Below, piece after piece: positions 45,968 through 56,473 of a DNA stretch of 64,000 nucleotides (the stretch's first letter is position 1; each line of letters opens with the position of its first letter). This DNA comes from Gammaproteobacteria bacterium (GTDB lineage: Bacteria; Pseudomonadota; Gammaproteobacteria; GRL18). Position numbers and translations under genes: made by a program. A model generated the notes under the pieces. The model searched no databases, was not told the origin of the DNA, and saw only the letters and a program-made list of their open reading frames with translations. The DNA is taken from the NCBI GenBank assembly GCA_016744375.1, contig JADGEM010000007.1:1-64000 (forward strand), in the 5' to 3' direction.

Positions 45968-47530
45968 ATGCAGAACAGTGTTGCCCATAGTTGGCTGAAC
46001 AGCGCTAAATCTTTCTTACACCCACGTGTTGTCACTATGCTCTTTCTTGGCTTTTCCGCAGGTATTCCTTTATTACTTATTTTCTCCTCCCTTTCGCTGT
46101 GGCTGGTTGAAGCTGGAATACAGCGTTCAACCGTCACGTATTTCAGCTGGGCAGCACTGGGCTATTCATTTAAGTTTCTTTGGGCTCCCTTGATAGATCG
46201 TCTGCCAGTACCATTATTAACCAGACTCTTAGGTAGAAGACGTGCCTGGTTACTGGTCGCCCAGTTTATGGTGATCAGTGCCATTGTCCTAATCGCTTTT
46301 GTCGATCCCTCCCTGGGAGAAGAACATCTGACACTGATGGCATTTGCCGCAATCTTTTTGGGCTTTTCATCCGCAACTCAGGACATTGTAATTGATGCCT
46401 ATCGCATTGAATCTGCTGACTCGTCTTTGCAGGCACTCATGTCATCAACCTACATTGCAGGTTATCGCATTGGCATGCTGGCATCCGGTGCAGGTGCTCT
46501 GGTGTTGGCCAGTTATTTTGGCTCAACAAAAGAAATCTACAATTATAGTGCCTGGCACTGGACCTACCTTTCTATGGCACTTTTTATGCTGGTCGGTGTA
46601 TTAACCACACTAGTTGTCCCTGAACCTGAAAAAACACCTAAGGATGTAAGCAAACATACAACCACTCAATACCTTCAATTTTTATTGCTCTTTGTCATTT
46701 GCATTATTATTTTTATTCTGACATTTATTAGCTTAAAAGCCCCTGTTTCATCAGGAAAACTTGTGCTTACATCGTTCTTAGGCGCACCTGTCAGCAGTTT
46801 TATCATGGAATTCTTTAGACTCATTGTTTCAGGCATCAGTGTGGCTTTTTCTGTTTACTTACTTTCCTTTACCAATTTTGTTAATAAAGAGCTGGTTTGG
46901 GAATCCTATATTGCACCCATCAACGATTTTTTTAAGCGTTATGGAAAGGAAATTGCTATAGCTTTATTAGTCTTTATTGGATTTTACAGAGTTTCTGATA
47001 TTGTCCTTGGTGTGATTGCCAATGTCTTTTTTCTGGAAATAGGCTTTACCAAGTTACAGATTGCGGCCGTTGTCAAAACATTCGGCTTGTTTATGACGAT
47101 TGCCGGTGGTTTTTTGGGTGGCCTGCTGGCCGTGCGTTTCGGTATCATAAAAATATTATTTTTAGGGGCCATACTCACAGTTATCACTAACCTGTTATTT
47201 ATGCTGCTGGCATCATCCGGTAATGATATCGTTTTATTATACCTGGTGATATCTGCTGATAACCTTTCTGCCGGATTAGCCAGTGCAGCTTTTGTTGCCT
47301 TTCTATCCAGTTTAACCAATATCTCTTTTACTGCAGTTCAATATGCCATATTCAGCTCACTGATGACTCTGATGCCCAAACTGATCGGCGGTTACTCCGG
47401 CAGCATCGTTGAAAGCATCGGTTACTCAAATTTCTTTCTGGTGGCCAGCTTGATGGGTATACCAGTCATTATCCTGCTTTATTTTTTAAATAAACATCTA
47501 CAGTTAAAGCCAAACTATTTGAATTCATGA
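45968..47530 (+). CDS. ampG: AmpG-type muropeptide permease (MFS)
   Basis: 520 residues, 12 or more membrane spans. The N-terminal FLGFSAGIPLLLIFSSLSLWL, the FLWAPLIDR motif after helix 2, and GFSSATQDIVIDAYR are signatures of AmpG, which imports GlcNAc-anhydroMurNAc peptides from the periplasm for recycling. The asymmetry (six helices, long hydrophobic middle, six helices) fits AmpG. The stop overlaps the L,D-transpeptidase start by four bases (ATGA). No ampD or ampC is nearby. Confidence 0.88.
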   Translation: MQNSVAHSWLNSAKSFLHPRVVTMLFLGFSAGIPLLLIFSSLSLWLVEAGIQRSTVTYFSWAALGYSFKFLWAPLIDRLPVPLLTRLLGRRRAWLLVAQFMVISAIVLIAFVDPSLGEEHLTLMAFAAIFLGFSSATQDIVIDAYRIESADSSLQALMSSTYIAGYRIGMLASGAGALVLASYFGSTKEIYNYSAWHWTYLSMALFMLVGVLTTLVVPEPEKTPKDVSKHTTTQYLQFLLLFVICIIIFILTFISLKAPVSSGKLVLTSFLGAPVSSFIMEFFRLIVSGISVAFSVYLLSFTNFVNKELVWESYIAPINDFFKRYGKEIAIALLVFIGFYRVSDIVLGVIANVFFLEIGFTKLQIAAVVKTFGLFMTIAGGFLGGLLAVRFGIIKILFLGAILTVITNLLFMLLASSGNDIVLLYLVISADNLSAGLASAAFVAFLSSLTNISFTAVQYAIFSSLMTLMPKLIGGYSGSIVESIGYSNFFLVASLMGIPVIILLYFLNKHLQLKPNYLNS

Positions 47531-48078
47531 TGTCGATTAAATATTTTCTGCTTACAGTAATACTAACATTTTCTACTATTTCAGCTTATGCTGAAAATAG
47601 CATTTGGCTGTTGATTGACACAACAAAACTGGAGTTGGAAGTGAAGCTGGCTAATGTGACCCTGGTCAAATATTCCAACATTTCTATTGGCCGTAATGGT
47701 TCAGGTTTTAAACACAAACGAGGTGATGATACTACTCCCCTTGGCACCTATAAAATCGGATGGATTAACCGAAAAAGCCGTTACCATTTATTTTTTGGCT
47801 TTGACTACCCGTCCGTTGAAAATGCCCGGCAAGCACTCCAAAAAGGACTGGTGACGCCAAAAACCTTTGCCAAAATTATGATTGCTCACAGGCATAATCA
47901 AGTTCCACCTCAAAATACACCGATGGGAGGATTAATAGGCATTCATGGACTCGGACAAGGTGACAAAGAAATTCATAAAACCATGAACTGGACTCATGGC
48001 TGTATTGCACTTACTAATGAGCAAATCAATAATTTAGATAAGTTGATAAAACATGGGACTAAAGTTATAGTTAGATAA
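47527..48078 (+). CDS. YkuD-type L,D-transpeptidase (short form)
   Basis: 183 residues. Signal peptide 1-22 (YA before ENSIW). The YkuD domain occupies the rest: TTPLGTYKIGW, GIHGLG with His140, and NWTHGCIALTN with catalytic Cys159; the usual SxGC is here THGC. It forms 3-3 cross-links or attaches proteins to diaminopimelate. There is no LysM domain. Translation is coupled to ampG, and the Lpp-like gene follows after 44 bases, so anchoring that lipoprotein is a reasonable role. Confidence 0.88.
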   Translation: MMSIKYFLLTVILTFSTISAYAENSIWLLIDTTKLELEVKLANVTLVKYSNISIGRNGSGFKHKRGDDTTPLGTYKIGWINRKSRYHLFFGFDYPSVENARQALQKGLVTPKTFAKIMIAHRHNQVPPQNTPMGGLIGIHGLGQGDKEIHKTMNWTHGCIALTNEQINNLDKLIKHGTKVIVR

Positions 48079-48122
48079 GCTATAGTTATCTTAAGTACGC
48101 AAACTAATAAGGAAAGCCTAAA

Positions 48123-48371
48123 ATGAAGAAAACTTTACAAATTGCTTCAATTGTATTCGTAGCAGCAGCTGCAACCGGTTGTGCTAACACCTCACAACTG
48201 CAAGCTGATGTCGATGCATTAAAAACACAAATGGAAACTGTTTCAGCAGAAGCGGCTGAAGCCAATGAGCGTTCAAAAGCTGCTGAAGCCACTGCGAACA
48301 GAGCAGAGCAAGCGGCCGATGATGCCAATAGCAAACTGGATCGTATGTTCAAAAAATCGATGATGAAATAA
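48123..48371 (+). CDS. Lpp/OprI-type murein lipoprotein
   Basis: 82 residues. AAGGAAAG precedes the ATG. The lipobox ATGC gives lipidated Cys20, then ANTSQLQADVDALKTQ. The mature 62 residues form one long Ala-rich heptad helix, as in the trimeric Lpp coiled coil. The C-terminus ends FKKSMMK, with the terminal Lys that L,D-transpeptidases join to peptidoglycan in Lpp. It is flanked on both sides by L,D-transpeptidase genes, which supports covalent anchoring. Confidence 0.9.
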   Translation: MKKTLQIASIVFVAAAATGCANTSQLQADVDALKTQMETVSAEAAEANERSKAAEATANRAEQAADDANSKLDRMFKKSMMK

Positions 48372-48438
48372 TAGAAGGTTTCAGGACAGATTAAATTTGC
48401 TTATTTATCTGCATACCTGTTCAATATTTTCAGCTCAA

Positions 48439-48487
48439 TGTAGGTCTGGACTTCAGCTCTAGTTGACGCCCTGAAGGACGTCCTACA
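48439..48487. repeat. imperfect palindromic repeat (GTAGG family), copy B
   Basis: Outer arms TGTAGG / CCTACA and inner arms CTTCAG / CTGAAG make a 49-base stem-loop. Related to copy A at 40988-41039 in the right half. It lies between the convergent lipoprotein and LysM L,D-transpeptidase genes. Confidence 0.6.
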
Positions 48488-48573
48488 ATGACTGACTGCA
48501 AGCAAGTAATGTATCTCAGGCGCTCTCAGTCCATCCTGGTCGTCTAAAACCACCACCAAAAACTGCCTTCCTG

Positions 48574-49536
48574 TTAAAATAAGTCTTCAACGGGATCCAC
48601 CTGTATTACAACCGGGCGAGTAATTGCAACAGGCAATCCATTTTTCTGTTCCAGGGCATTTCTTAAAACCTGTGCTTCAACCACCAGTTCCTGCTGATAA
48701 TTGTGTTTAAAAAATGTTTTTTTAATCAATTCCATGGTCTTTTCATAAAGCACTTTATAGGCTAACTCCTTACCTTCCAGCTGGGGATGAACCTCAATAT
48801 AGATTTTCCTATCAAACCAGCCTACTTTTACCGGCTGATTAATAATATTCACCGGCATGCCAAGTTTAACTTCTGGAAATAACTTTTCAATATCTTCAGG
48901 ATACATTCGTACACAGCCATGACTTACCCGCATACCCACACCAAAAGGCTTATTAGTACCATGGATCAGATAGCCGGGAATACCCAGACGCAAAGCAAAA
49001 AGTCCCAGTGGATTATCCGGGCCCGCAGGGACAACATCAGGTAAAGGATCACCTTTTTCAGCATGCTCTTTTTTGATGGATTCAGGTGGTGTCCAGGTTG
49101 GATCAGCCTTCTTCTGGATAATTCTGGTTTGTCCCAGCGGCGTATTCCAATCCTGTCGGCCTATACTGACAGGATGTGTTATAACGGTTTTCTTATCCGT
49201 CTGAAAGTAGTACAAACGATATTCAGGTAAATTAAGAGTCAATCCTACTCTAGGTGTATCGGGCAAAATCCTGCTGTTGGGAATCATAATAGAAACCTTA
49301 GCTCCCGGCAGCCAGCGATCAACTGTCGGATTAACTAATATAATTTCATTCTGACCAATATTATATCTTCTGGCCACATCCAGAAGTGTATCTTCCAGAT
49401 TTGCATGGACATAAAAGGGCTCATCAGGTGACTGACCAATAAGATTTTCATTTGGATCAGTAGGTAAATTAAAGACACTTGAGCAGACCTCGGTCATGCT
49501 TAACAACAAGATAAAAAAGGCTAATAACAATTTCAT
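48574..49536 (-). CDS. ErfK/YbiS-type L,D-transpeptidase with LysM domain
   Basis: 320 residues with a signal peptide (about 1-20). A LysM domain (about 42-86: LEDTLLDVARRYNIGQNEI, VNPTVDRWLPG) binds peptidoglycan. The YkuD domain follows with IGRQDWNTPLGQT, IHGTN (His192) and SHGCVRM (Cys208). This architecture is that of ErfK/YcfS/YbiS, the enzymes that attach Lpp to peptidoglycan in E. coli. Convergent with the Lpp-like gene, 202 bases apart. Confidence 0.92.
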   Translation of the reverse strand: MKLLLAFFILLLSMTEVCSSVFNLPTDPNENLIGQSPDEPFYVHANLEDTLLDVARRYNIGQNEIILVNPTVDRWLPGAKVSIMIPNSRILPDTPRVGLTLNLPEYRLYYFQTDKKTVITHPVSIGRQDWNTPLGQTRIIQKKADPTWTPPESIKKEHAEKGDPLPDVVPAGPDNPLGLFALRLGIPGYLIHGTNKPFGVGMRVSHGCVRMYPEDIEKLFPEVKLGMPVNIINQPVKVGWFDRKIYIEVHPQLEGKELAYKVLYEKTMELIKKTFFKHNYQQELVVEAQVLRNALEQKNGLPVAITRPVVIQVDPVEDLF

Positions 49537-49653
49537 TTTAATACCAACACTTACTGCATAACGAATAAATAGATAAGCTGTTTACTTAATTTTCACAAAA
49601 TAATAAACTACTTTATTGTTCAAAATTAAACCTAAAGAAACAGAGTATAATGT

Positions 49654-50184
49654 ATGAAAGCTAAAATTGGTATTATCACCGCTTCTGACAGAGCCAGTGC
49701 TGGAGTTTATGAAGATCTTTCGGGCAAAGCAATTATTGACACAATGAAAGACTATCTCACCTCAGAATGGGAACCTGTCTATCGAGTGATTCCTGATGAA
49801 CAGGATGAACTCGAACATGCCATGATTGAATTAGCCGATCAGGAAAACTGCTGTTTAATTGTCACAACAGGCGGCACAGGGCCAGCAAAACGTGACGTAA
49901 CACCTGAAGCCACTGAAAATGTGTGTGACAAGATGATGCCCGGCTTTGGTGAACTGATGCGTCAGGTAAGTTTGCAATACGTACCCACAGCCATTCTTTC
50001 ACGTCAAACTGCAGGTATTCGTGGTCATTCATTTATCATCAATCTACCGGGAAAACCTAAATCAATCCGTGAATGTCTGGATGCGGTTTTCCCTGCAATA
50101 CCATATTGTATTGATCTGATTGATGGCCCCTACCTTGAATGTGATGAGAATGTCATAAAACCATTTCGCCCTAAAAGTAAGTAG
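49654..50184 (+). CDS. mogA: molybdopterin adenylyltransferase MogA
   Basis: Adenylates molybdopterin before molybdenum insertion. 176 residues (E. coli 195). Motifs: IGIITASDRASAGVYED, VTTGGTGPAKRDVTPEAT and INLPGKPKSIRECLDAV. It is monofunctional and stands alone here, with no other molybdenum cofactor genes in the window. Confidence 0.93.
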   Translation: MKAKIGIITASDRASAGVYEDLSGKAIIDTMKDYLTSEWEPVYRVIPDEQDELEHAMIELADQENCCLIVTTGGTGPAKRDVTPEATENVCDKMMPGFGELMRQVSLQYVPTAILSRQTAGIRGHSFIINLPGKPKSIRECLDAVFPAIPYCIDLIDGPYLECDENVIKPFRPKSK

Positions 50185-50216
50185 TGTAAATAATAAATGA
50201 TGTTCTGATTCTGATC

Positions 50217-50392
50217 ATGAGTAAAAAGTATCTGACAACTTTCATTTATATTTATTACTCAGTATCAGCGCAACCATTGTTATTCTCAGCTTGTCTGTTT
50301 TGATTCTCACCTATAAGGGTCGTAGATTGGCTCGTCCAGAGGATGGTGTGCTGGATCAAAATAATAGTAACGAAGAAACTGAACGATCATAA
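50217..50392 (+). pseudogene. frame-disrupted small membrane protein gene
   Basis: From the ATG at 50217 the frame is lost after MSKK at a run of five A (50223-50227). With one more A it would read MSKKVSDNFHLYLLL, a clear single membrane helix (LLLSISATIVILSLSVLIL), a basic turn YKGRRLAR and an acidic tail ending NEETERS, about 58 residues, stop TAA at 50390-50392. As given, the long frame has no ATG or GTG. No ribosome site is clear. Family not recognised. A homopolymer sequencing error would restore a normal gene. Confidence 0.45.
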
Positions 50393-50402
50393 TCCATTGG
50401 GT

Positions 50403-50423
50403 ACATGGGCAACTCGTCCATGT
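50403..50423. repeat. short palindrome, possible degenerate GGGCG-family copy 4
   Basis: ACATGGGCAACTCGTCCATGT, with ACATGG/CCATGT arms. The core is like copy 1 (ATGGGTGAATCGCCCAT). Intergenic, upstream of the convergent pbpG end. Confidence 0.4.
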
Positions 50424-50444
50424 TGATAGGCAGACAAACTATTC

Positions 50445-51347
50445 TCATGAATTACTTTTTTCATAAAATGCTAACTTAACACGCTCATAATTTGAAGCCG
50501 CTTTAGCAACTTTACCTCGTTTCCCAGTCTGCAGCCATTTTTTTGTACGATTAGCATCGCCAATGGGACTGCGTTTACCGAATGAATCCAGAAACACCAT
50601 AATAACATCTTTATTGCCTACTTTACGCAACATCACGAGACAGCGTCCAGCTTCATCAAGATAACCTGTTTTACTGAGTTTGACATCTTTGTGTCCTGCT
50701 CGTACAAGTACATTAGTATTTGTATAACCCAGAACATAACGAGGCTTTTTAAAACGTGCAGTATAAACTTTCGTCGTTGTATATTCCTTTATCAATTTAT
50801 ATTTAGTCGCGGCAATCACCATCTTCGTCAGGTCTGAGGCAGTTGAAACATTTTTTTCAGATAAGCCGGTTGAGTTCACAAAACGAGTTTTTTTCATTCC
50901 TAGTGCTTTCGCTTTTTTATTCATCGCTTTAATAAAAGCAGATGTTCCTCCGGGGTAAGTACGACCCAAAGCAGAAGCGGCAAGATTTTCTGAAGACATC
51001 AGGGCAATTCTCAAGACATCAGCACGACTTAGTTCTGAACCAATGCGAATTCGTGAGAAATAATTATTGATACTATTTTTATCTTCTTTAGTAAAACGTA
51101 TTTTCTCTTTTAGAGGAAGCTTTGCATCCAAAATAACCATAGCAGTCATCAGCTTTGTCAGAGAAGCAATCGGCATAACAATGTTTGAATTTTTTTCAAA
51201 CAAAACAGTGTTATTTTTTAGATCAATAATCATTGAACTCACCGATGCAAGACTCACTGTTTTCTGATTTTTTTGGTTTTTTTCTGCAGACTGTACCGTT
51301 GCAGAAAAAATCAAAATCAATAAAATAATAAAACTAATTTTTTTCAT
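50445..51347 (-). CDS. pbpG: D-alanyl-D-alanine endopeptidase (PBP7/PbpG type)
   Basis: A low-molecular-weight penicillin-binding protein that cuts peptide cross-links. 300 residues (E. coli PbpG 310). Signal peptide about 1-21. Active-site motifs: SLTK with Ser62 and Lys65, SEN at 119-121, and KTG at 226-228. The absence of the C-terminal beta domain and anchor helix of PBP5/6 favours the endopeptidase group. Confidence 0.9.
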   Translation of the reverse strand: MKKISFIILLILIFSATVQSAEKNQKNQKTVSLASVSSMIIDLKNNTVLFEKNSNIVMPIASLTKLMTAMVILDAKLPLKEKIRFTKEDKNSINNYFSRIRIGSELSRADVLRIALMSSENLAASALGRTYPGGTSAFIKAMNKKAKALGMKKTRFVNSTGLSEKNVSTASDLTKMVIAATKYKLIKEYTTTKVYTARFKKPRYVLGYTNTNVLVRAGHKDVKLSKTGYLDEAGRCLVMLRKVGNKDVIMVFLDSFGKRSPIGDANRTKKWLQTGKRGKVAKAASNYERVKLAFYEKSNS

Positions 51348-51385
51348 ATAAAACCCAATTATATCTCAATAAAAGTTATCTCTAA

Positions 51386-52480
51386 TTAAAACTGAATAAT
51401 TTCACGTAACACGGCAGTAGCATAGGTTCCGGTTGGCAGAGAAAATGTCAGAGTTATTTTTTGCAGCAATTGTTTTGATGCACCCTCTTCAAACTTTATG
51501 GATAAATTCTCAGGGAACAGCCTTGCGGCCCGACGTTCTTGTTTTAAGCCCTGCTTTTCCAATCCATAACACCAGTTTGATAGGTTATCAGCCACATTCT
51601 GCTCTAATAGTAGCAGTTGCTTTTCAGAACTTAAGTGTCCTCTCCCCCATAAAGCAGTCGTCGGATGAATATCACCCTTTTGGAAACGTTTTGTTATTTC
51701 ATCAGTTATTTCAGACACTGAAAAAATAGAATGAGTGCCTGACAACATCATAATTTCACCATCAATAAGTTGCTCCCAGCCTGTAGTCTGGATTCTTTGT
51801 GACAGCATTTTATTAAAAACCATGGAACGTGCCGCTGAAAGTACCATACTTTTATCGGCGCGTTTTTTTATTTTTTGAGTGCCATTAAACCAACGTGCAG
51901 CCCGCGTCAGATTGTTGTAATCATAACCAAAACGCTGTTGAGCAAAATAATTCGGCACCCCGGAAAGCTGAATTTTATTTATTATTCGGCTCAATTTATC
52001 TTCACTGGTATCAACAATATCTCTGAGTATAATTTCAAAAGTATTGTATCTTATCGCACCGCGTTTTAGTTTCTTTTTATGCCGGGTCTTTATTAAAATT
52101 TTCACCCCATCCAATTGAAACTCATCCCAGTTGGGCTGCTCATCAATGATTTCCAGATTGATGCTAAACCATTGTGATGTCACTGCATTTCTGTCTTTTA
52201 AACCAGCATAGCCAATTTCTTTAGCCTCAACACCGACAAAACGAGCCAACTGTCTGGCCAGCCATTCTGTGTTTGTATTCGTTTTTTCGATATAAAGATA
52301 TGCGTGTGTCCCCTCACCATCAGGCTCAAAACTCAAAGTCTCTCGTACAATAAAATCAGATGCATCGCATTTAAACTTGGCATGTCCCTGAGGCCCGGAT
52401 TGAATACTATGGGCATAAACTAAATCTTCGACTTTAATTATAGGATAAAACTCAGATAAATCTAAATTGGCTTCATTCAC
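51386..52480 (-). CDS. truD: tRNA pseudouridine(13) synthase TruD
   Basis: Makes pseudouridine 13 in tRNA-Glu. 364 residues (E. coli 349). The catalytic Asp96 is in the motif GYAGLKDRNAVTSQ; the TruD-specific insertion domain with PNYFAQQRFGYD and NNL(T)RAARW follows. The gene starts 17 bases after ispF, the order seen in Pseudomonas and E. coli. The usual next gene, surE, is missing; pbpG follows instead. Confidence 0.94.
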   Translation of the reverse strand: MNEANLDLSEFYPIIKVEDLVYAHSIQSGPQGHAKFKCDASDFIVRETLSFEPDGEGTHAYLYIEKTNTNTEWLARQLARFVGVEAKEIGYAGLKDRNAVTSQWFSINLEIIDEQPNWDEFQLDGVKILIKTRHKKKLKRGAIRYNTFEIILRDIVDTSEDKLSRIINKIQLSGVPNYFAQQRFGYDYNNLTRAARWFNGTQKIKKRADKSMVLSAARSMVFNKMLSQRIQTTGWEQLIDGEIMMLSGTHSIFSVSEITDEITKRFQKGDIHPTTALWGRGHLSSEKQLLLLEQNVADNLSNWCYGLEKQGLKQERRAARLFPENLSIKFEEGASKQLLQKITLTFSLPTGTYATAVLREIIQF

Positions 52481-52497
52481 GCTTATACCTAATATTC

Positions 52498-53076
52498 CTA
52501 CTGTTCAAGCAAGACAATTGCATGGGCAGCAATGCCTTCATTGCGTCCGGTAAAACCCATTCCTTCAGTTGTTGTGGCTTTTACATTAATTTGAGAACGT
52601 TGAACATTGAGGTCTTCAGCAAGATTAGAACACATTGATTCAATATGAGGTGACATTTTGGGAGCCTGGGCAATAATAGTCATATCGGCATTAGCCACTT
52701 TAAAATCAGCCAGAGAAACTTTCTGCATTACTTTTCTTAATAAAATACGGCTGTCAATATTCTCAAATTCAACCGCATTATCCGGGAAGTGTTTACCTAT
52801 ATCACCGAGCGCCAAAGCGCCCAGCAAAGCATCACATAAGGCATGAACTAATACATCGCCATCTGAATGGGCCAATAAAGAATAACTATGAGACATTTTT
52901 ACACCACCGATAATAATTGTTCTGACCGGTAACGAGTCCTCATCAGGAATGGAATCCTCATCATGTGAAGCCTCATCTGTAGATATCAGATCATCTGCTG
53001 ATAATGAAACTTCAGTCAACAATGAGCCTTTATCTGAAAAACGATGCGCATCATAACCATGACCTATTCTAATCAT
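52498..53076 (-). CDS. ispF: MECDP synthase IspF with an acidic insertion
   Basis: Cyclises CDP-ME 2-phosphate in the non-mevalonate isoprenoid pathway. 192 residues, against about 159 in E. coli. Metal ligands Asp9, His11 and His78 (DGDVLVHAL) are intact, as are IIAQAPKM and [14 protein letters not shown]. The extra length is all between HRF (13) and IIIGGV (54): about 33 residues rich in Ser, Asp and Glu that look disordered. It falls in the loop before strand 2, so the trimer core should be unaffected. Confidence 0.93.
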   Translation of the reverse strand: MIRIGHGYDAHRFSDKGSLLTEVSLSADDLISTDEASHDEDSIPDEDSLPVRTIIIGGVKMSHSYSLLAHSDGDVLVHALCDALLGALALGDIGKHFPDNAVEFENIDSRILLRKVMQKVSLADFKVANADMTIIAQAPKMSPHIESMCSNLAEDLNVQRSQINVKATTTEGMGFTGRNEGIAAHAIVLLEQ

Positions 53077-53121
53077 ATGTATCTCCTGAATGTATAGAAC
53101 TGCTTTTACAACAATTATAGT

Positions 53122-53853
53122 TTATTCGACTGAGAAAAAAAGTTCTGCAAGCTGCAAGTCACCAGGGTGAGTTATCTTAATATTTCCCGGATGGCCTTCA
53201 ACCATCTGAGGCTTTAAACCCAGCAGTTCAATAGCAGAAGCTTCATCGGTTACCAGCGCCTTATTTTCAATGGCATCACTTAATGCCTCTTTAAGCAATT
53301 TCAGAGGAAACATTTGCGGGGTTAGTGCTCGCCAGAGTTCATTCCGATCCACTGTCTCAAGGATTTTCTGGTCCCCATCACAACGTTTCACGGTGTCTGC
53401 CATTGGTAAACCTAACAGACCACCCTCTTTACTTTGTCCCAGTTTTTGAATAAGGCGATCAATATCACTTATCTTTAAACAGGGACGAGCAGCATCATGA
53501 ACCAGTACCCAGTCATTATCAGCCGCTTGCGATGACAGCACCTGCAATGAGTTAAGAACTGAATGACAACGCTCATCACCACCAGCAGCAACAATGATTG
53601 ATTTCTCTTTATTGCCACAAGAATTATTTTCAAAGGAACGGGCAAAGATTTCCTGCCAGTAAGGATCACCCTGAGTCACTGCCACAACAATGCCATCGAT
53701 ATCAGGGTGTTGAAGAAAAACAGACAGTGTTTGCTCTATCACTGTTTTTCCAGCCAACGGTAAATATTGTTTAGGGATCTGAGTTCCCATACGTTTACCA
53801 ACACCAGCGGCAGGAATTACAGCCCAGTATTTTTTAGCTGTATCCATTCTCAT
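53122..53853 (-). CDS. ispD: 2-C-methyl-D-erythritol 4-phosphate cytidylyltransferase
   Basis: Transfers CMP to MEP in the isoprenoid pathway. 243 residues (E. coli 236). Nucleotide-binding [10 protein letters not shown] near residue 14-23, [12 protein letters not shown], then [10 protein letters not shown] and ALTPQMFP. The ATG overlaps the ftsB stop by four bases (ATGA); a second ATG two codons in is possible. ispF follows after 45 bases. Confidence 0.95.
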   Translation of the reverse strand: MRMDTAKKYWAVIPAAGVGKRMGTQIPKQYLPLAGKTVIEQTLSVFLQHPDIDGIVVAVTQGDPYWQEIFARSFENNSCGNKEKSIIVAAGGDERCHSVLNSLQVLSSQAADNDWVLVHDAARPCLKISDIDRLIQKLGQSKEGGLLGLPMADTVKRCDGDQKILETVDRNELWRALTPQMFPLKLLKEALSDAIENKALVTDEASAIELLGLKPQMVEGHPGNIKITHPGDLQLAELFFSVE

Positions 53854-54125
53854 TTTTGTTCAATTACATGAAAAAAAGTTTCATTGTTTTTGATCATTCC
53901 TAACTCTGTACGAGCTCGTTCTTCAATGGCTTCCAATCCTTTTTTCAAATCCAGAACTTCCGCTTTGAGTGCATCATTTCGTTCTTTAAGCTGCTTATTT
54001 TCATCTTTTTGCACTTCTATAGCTGCTTCCAGCTCTCTGACTTCAACAATGCTGCCCTTGCCAACCCACAAATCATATTGCAGCACAATTAATAAAATAA
54101 TCAAAATAGAAATGATATAATTCAT
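53850..54125 (-). CDS. ftsB: cell division protein FtsB
   Basis: Bitopic divisome protein that forms the FtsQLB complex. 91 residues (E. coli 103). One membrane span (about 3-16), a basic/Gly turn, then a coiled coil (about 28-70) and the conserved [17 protein letters not shown] end. Between eno and ispD, the standard place in gammaproteobacteria. Confidence 0.94.
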   Translation of the reverse strand: MNYIISILIILLIVLQYDLWVGKGSIVEVRELEAAIEVQKDENKQLKERNDALKAEVLDLKKGLEAIEERARTELGMIKNNETFFHVIEQK

Positions 54126-54234
54126 TACTTAAAGTCTCTCAGAAAATGAAATAGCCAAGCTCTTATATTATCATTAGCACGGGCGGTAACCCTGTATTCA
54201 CAGCAGTAAAATTTAAGACCGCTCAAATAGAAAG

Positions 54235-54272
54235 GGGGATTCCTTTTGGCTAAAACAGCAAAAAGAATCCCC
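54235..54272 (-). terminator. hairpin after eno
   Basis: GGGGATTC and GAATCCCC arms extend inward with nearly matching TTTTGGCT / AGCAAAAA, giving a long stem. On the minus strand it is followed by CTTTCTATTT, a weak T-run. It lies 23 bases past the eno stop and may limit transcription into ftsB. Confidence 0.55.
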
Positions 54273-54294
54273 TCTTCAGCGGTTATAATTTGTA

Positions 54295-55593
<1,299 letters not shown>

Positions 55594-55625
55594 TTAATTT
55601 ATATTTAACTATACATTTTCTTTAT

Positions 55626-56473
55626 TTATAAACAGTCTTCTGCAAATGGCTTTGATTTAACAAGCTGGTCAATATCCATTAGCATTTTTATGAGATCTTT
55701 CATTTTATCCAGTGGCCAGGAATTAGGGCCATCACTTAAAGCTTTCTCCGGTTCAGGATGAGTTTCCATAAAGAGTCCTGAAATACCACTGGCCACAGCA
55801 GCACGAGCAAGAACCGGCACAAACTCACGATTTCCTCCTGAACATCCACCTAAACCACCCGGTTGTTGTACCGAATGTGTGGCGTCATAGACAACCGGAC
55901 AGTCTGTTTCTCTCATCACAGCCAGAGAACGCATATCTGAAACTAGATTATTATAACCAAAACTGACACCCCGCTCACAGGCCATTATTTGTTGATTACC
56001 CGTTTCTCTGGCTTTATCTATGACATTTTTCATATCCCAGGGCGCAAGAAATTGACCTTTTTTAATATTGATCGGCAGACCTGTTTTAGCGACATTTTGA
56101 ATAAAATTGGTTTGTCGACATAAAAAAGCCGGAGTCTGAAGGACATCGACAATGTCTGAAATTTCATCCAGAGGAGAATCTTCATGGACATCCGTGAGGA
56201 TTGGCAAGTTCAGTTCATCTTTTACTTTCTGTAATATTCTCAAACCTTCAGCCAATCCCGGACCTCGATAGCTACTGCTTGAAGTTCGATTCGCTTTATC
56301 AAATGAGGACTTATAAATAAATGAAATACCAAGTTCTTCCGTAATTTTTTTTAGCTGCTCTGCAGTTGAAAGCGCCATGTACTCACTTTCAATAACACAA
56401 GGCCCTGCAATTAGAAATAAGGCTTTATCAATCCCGATATCAAAGCCGCACAAATTAAAACGACTTAGAGTCA

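Noticed and set aside
48104-48352. An Ala/Ser-rich minus-strand frame with a signal-like start
   Set aside because: It is the antisense of the Lpp-like gene; its composition mirrors the Ala-rich repeats, and the sense gene has lipobox and ribosome site.
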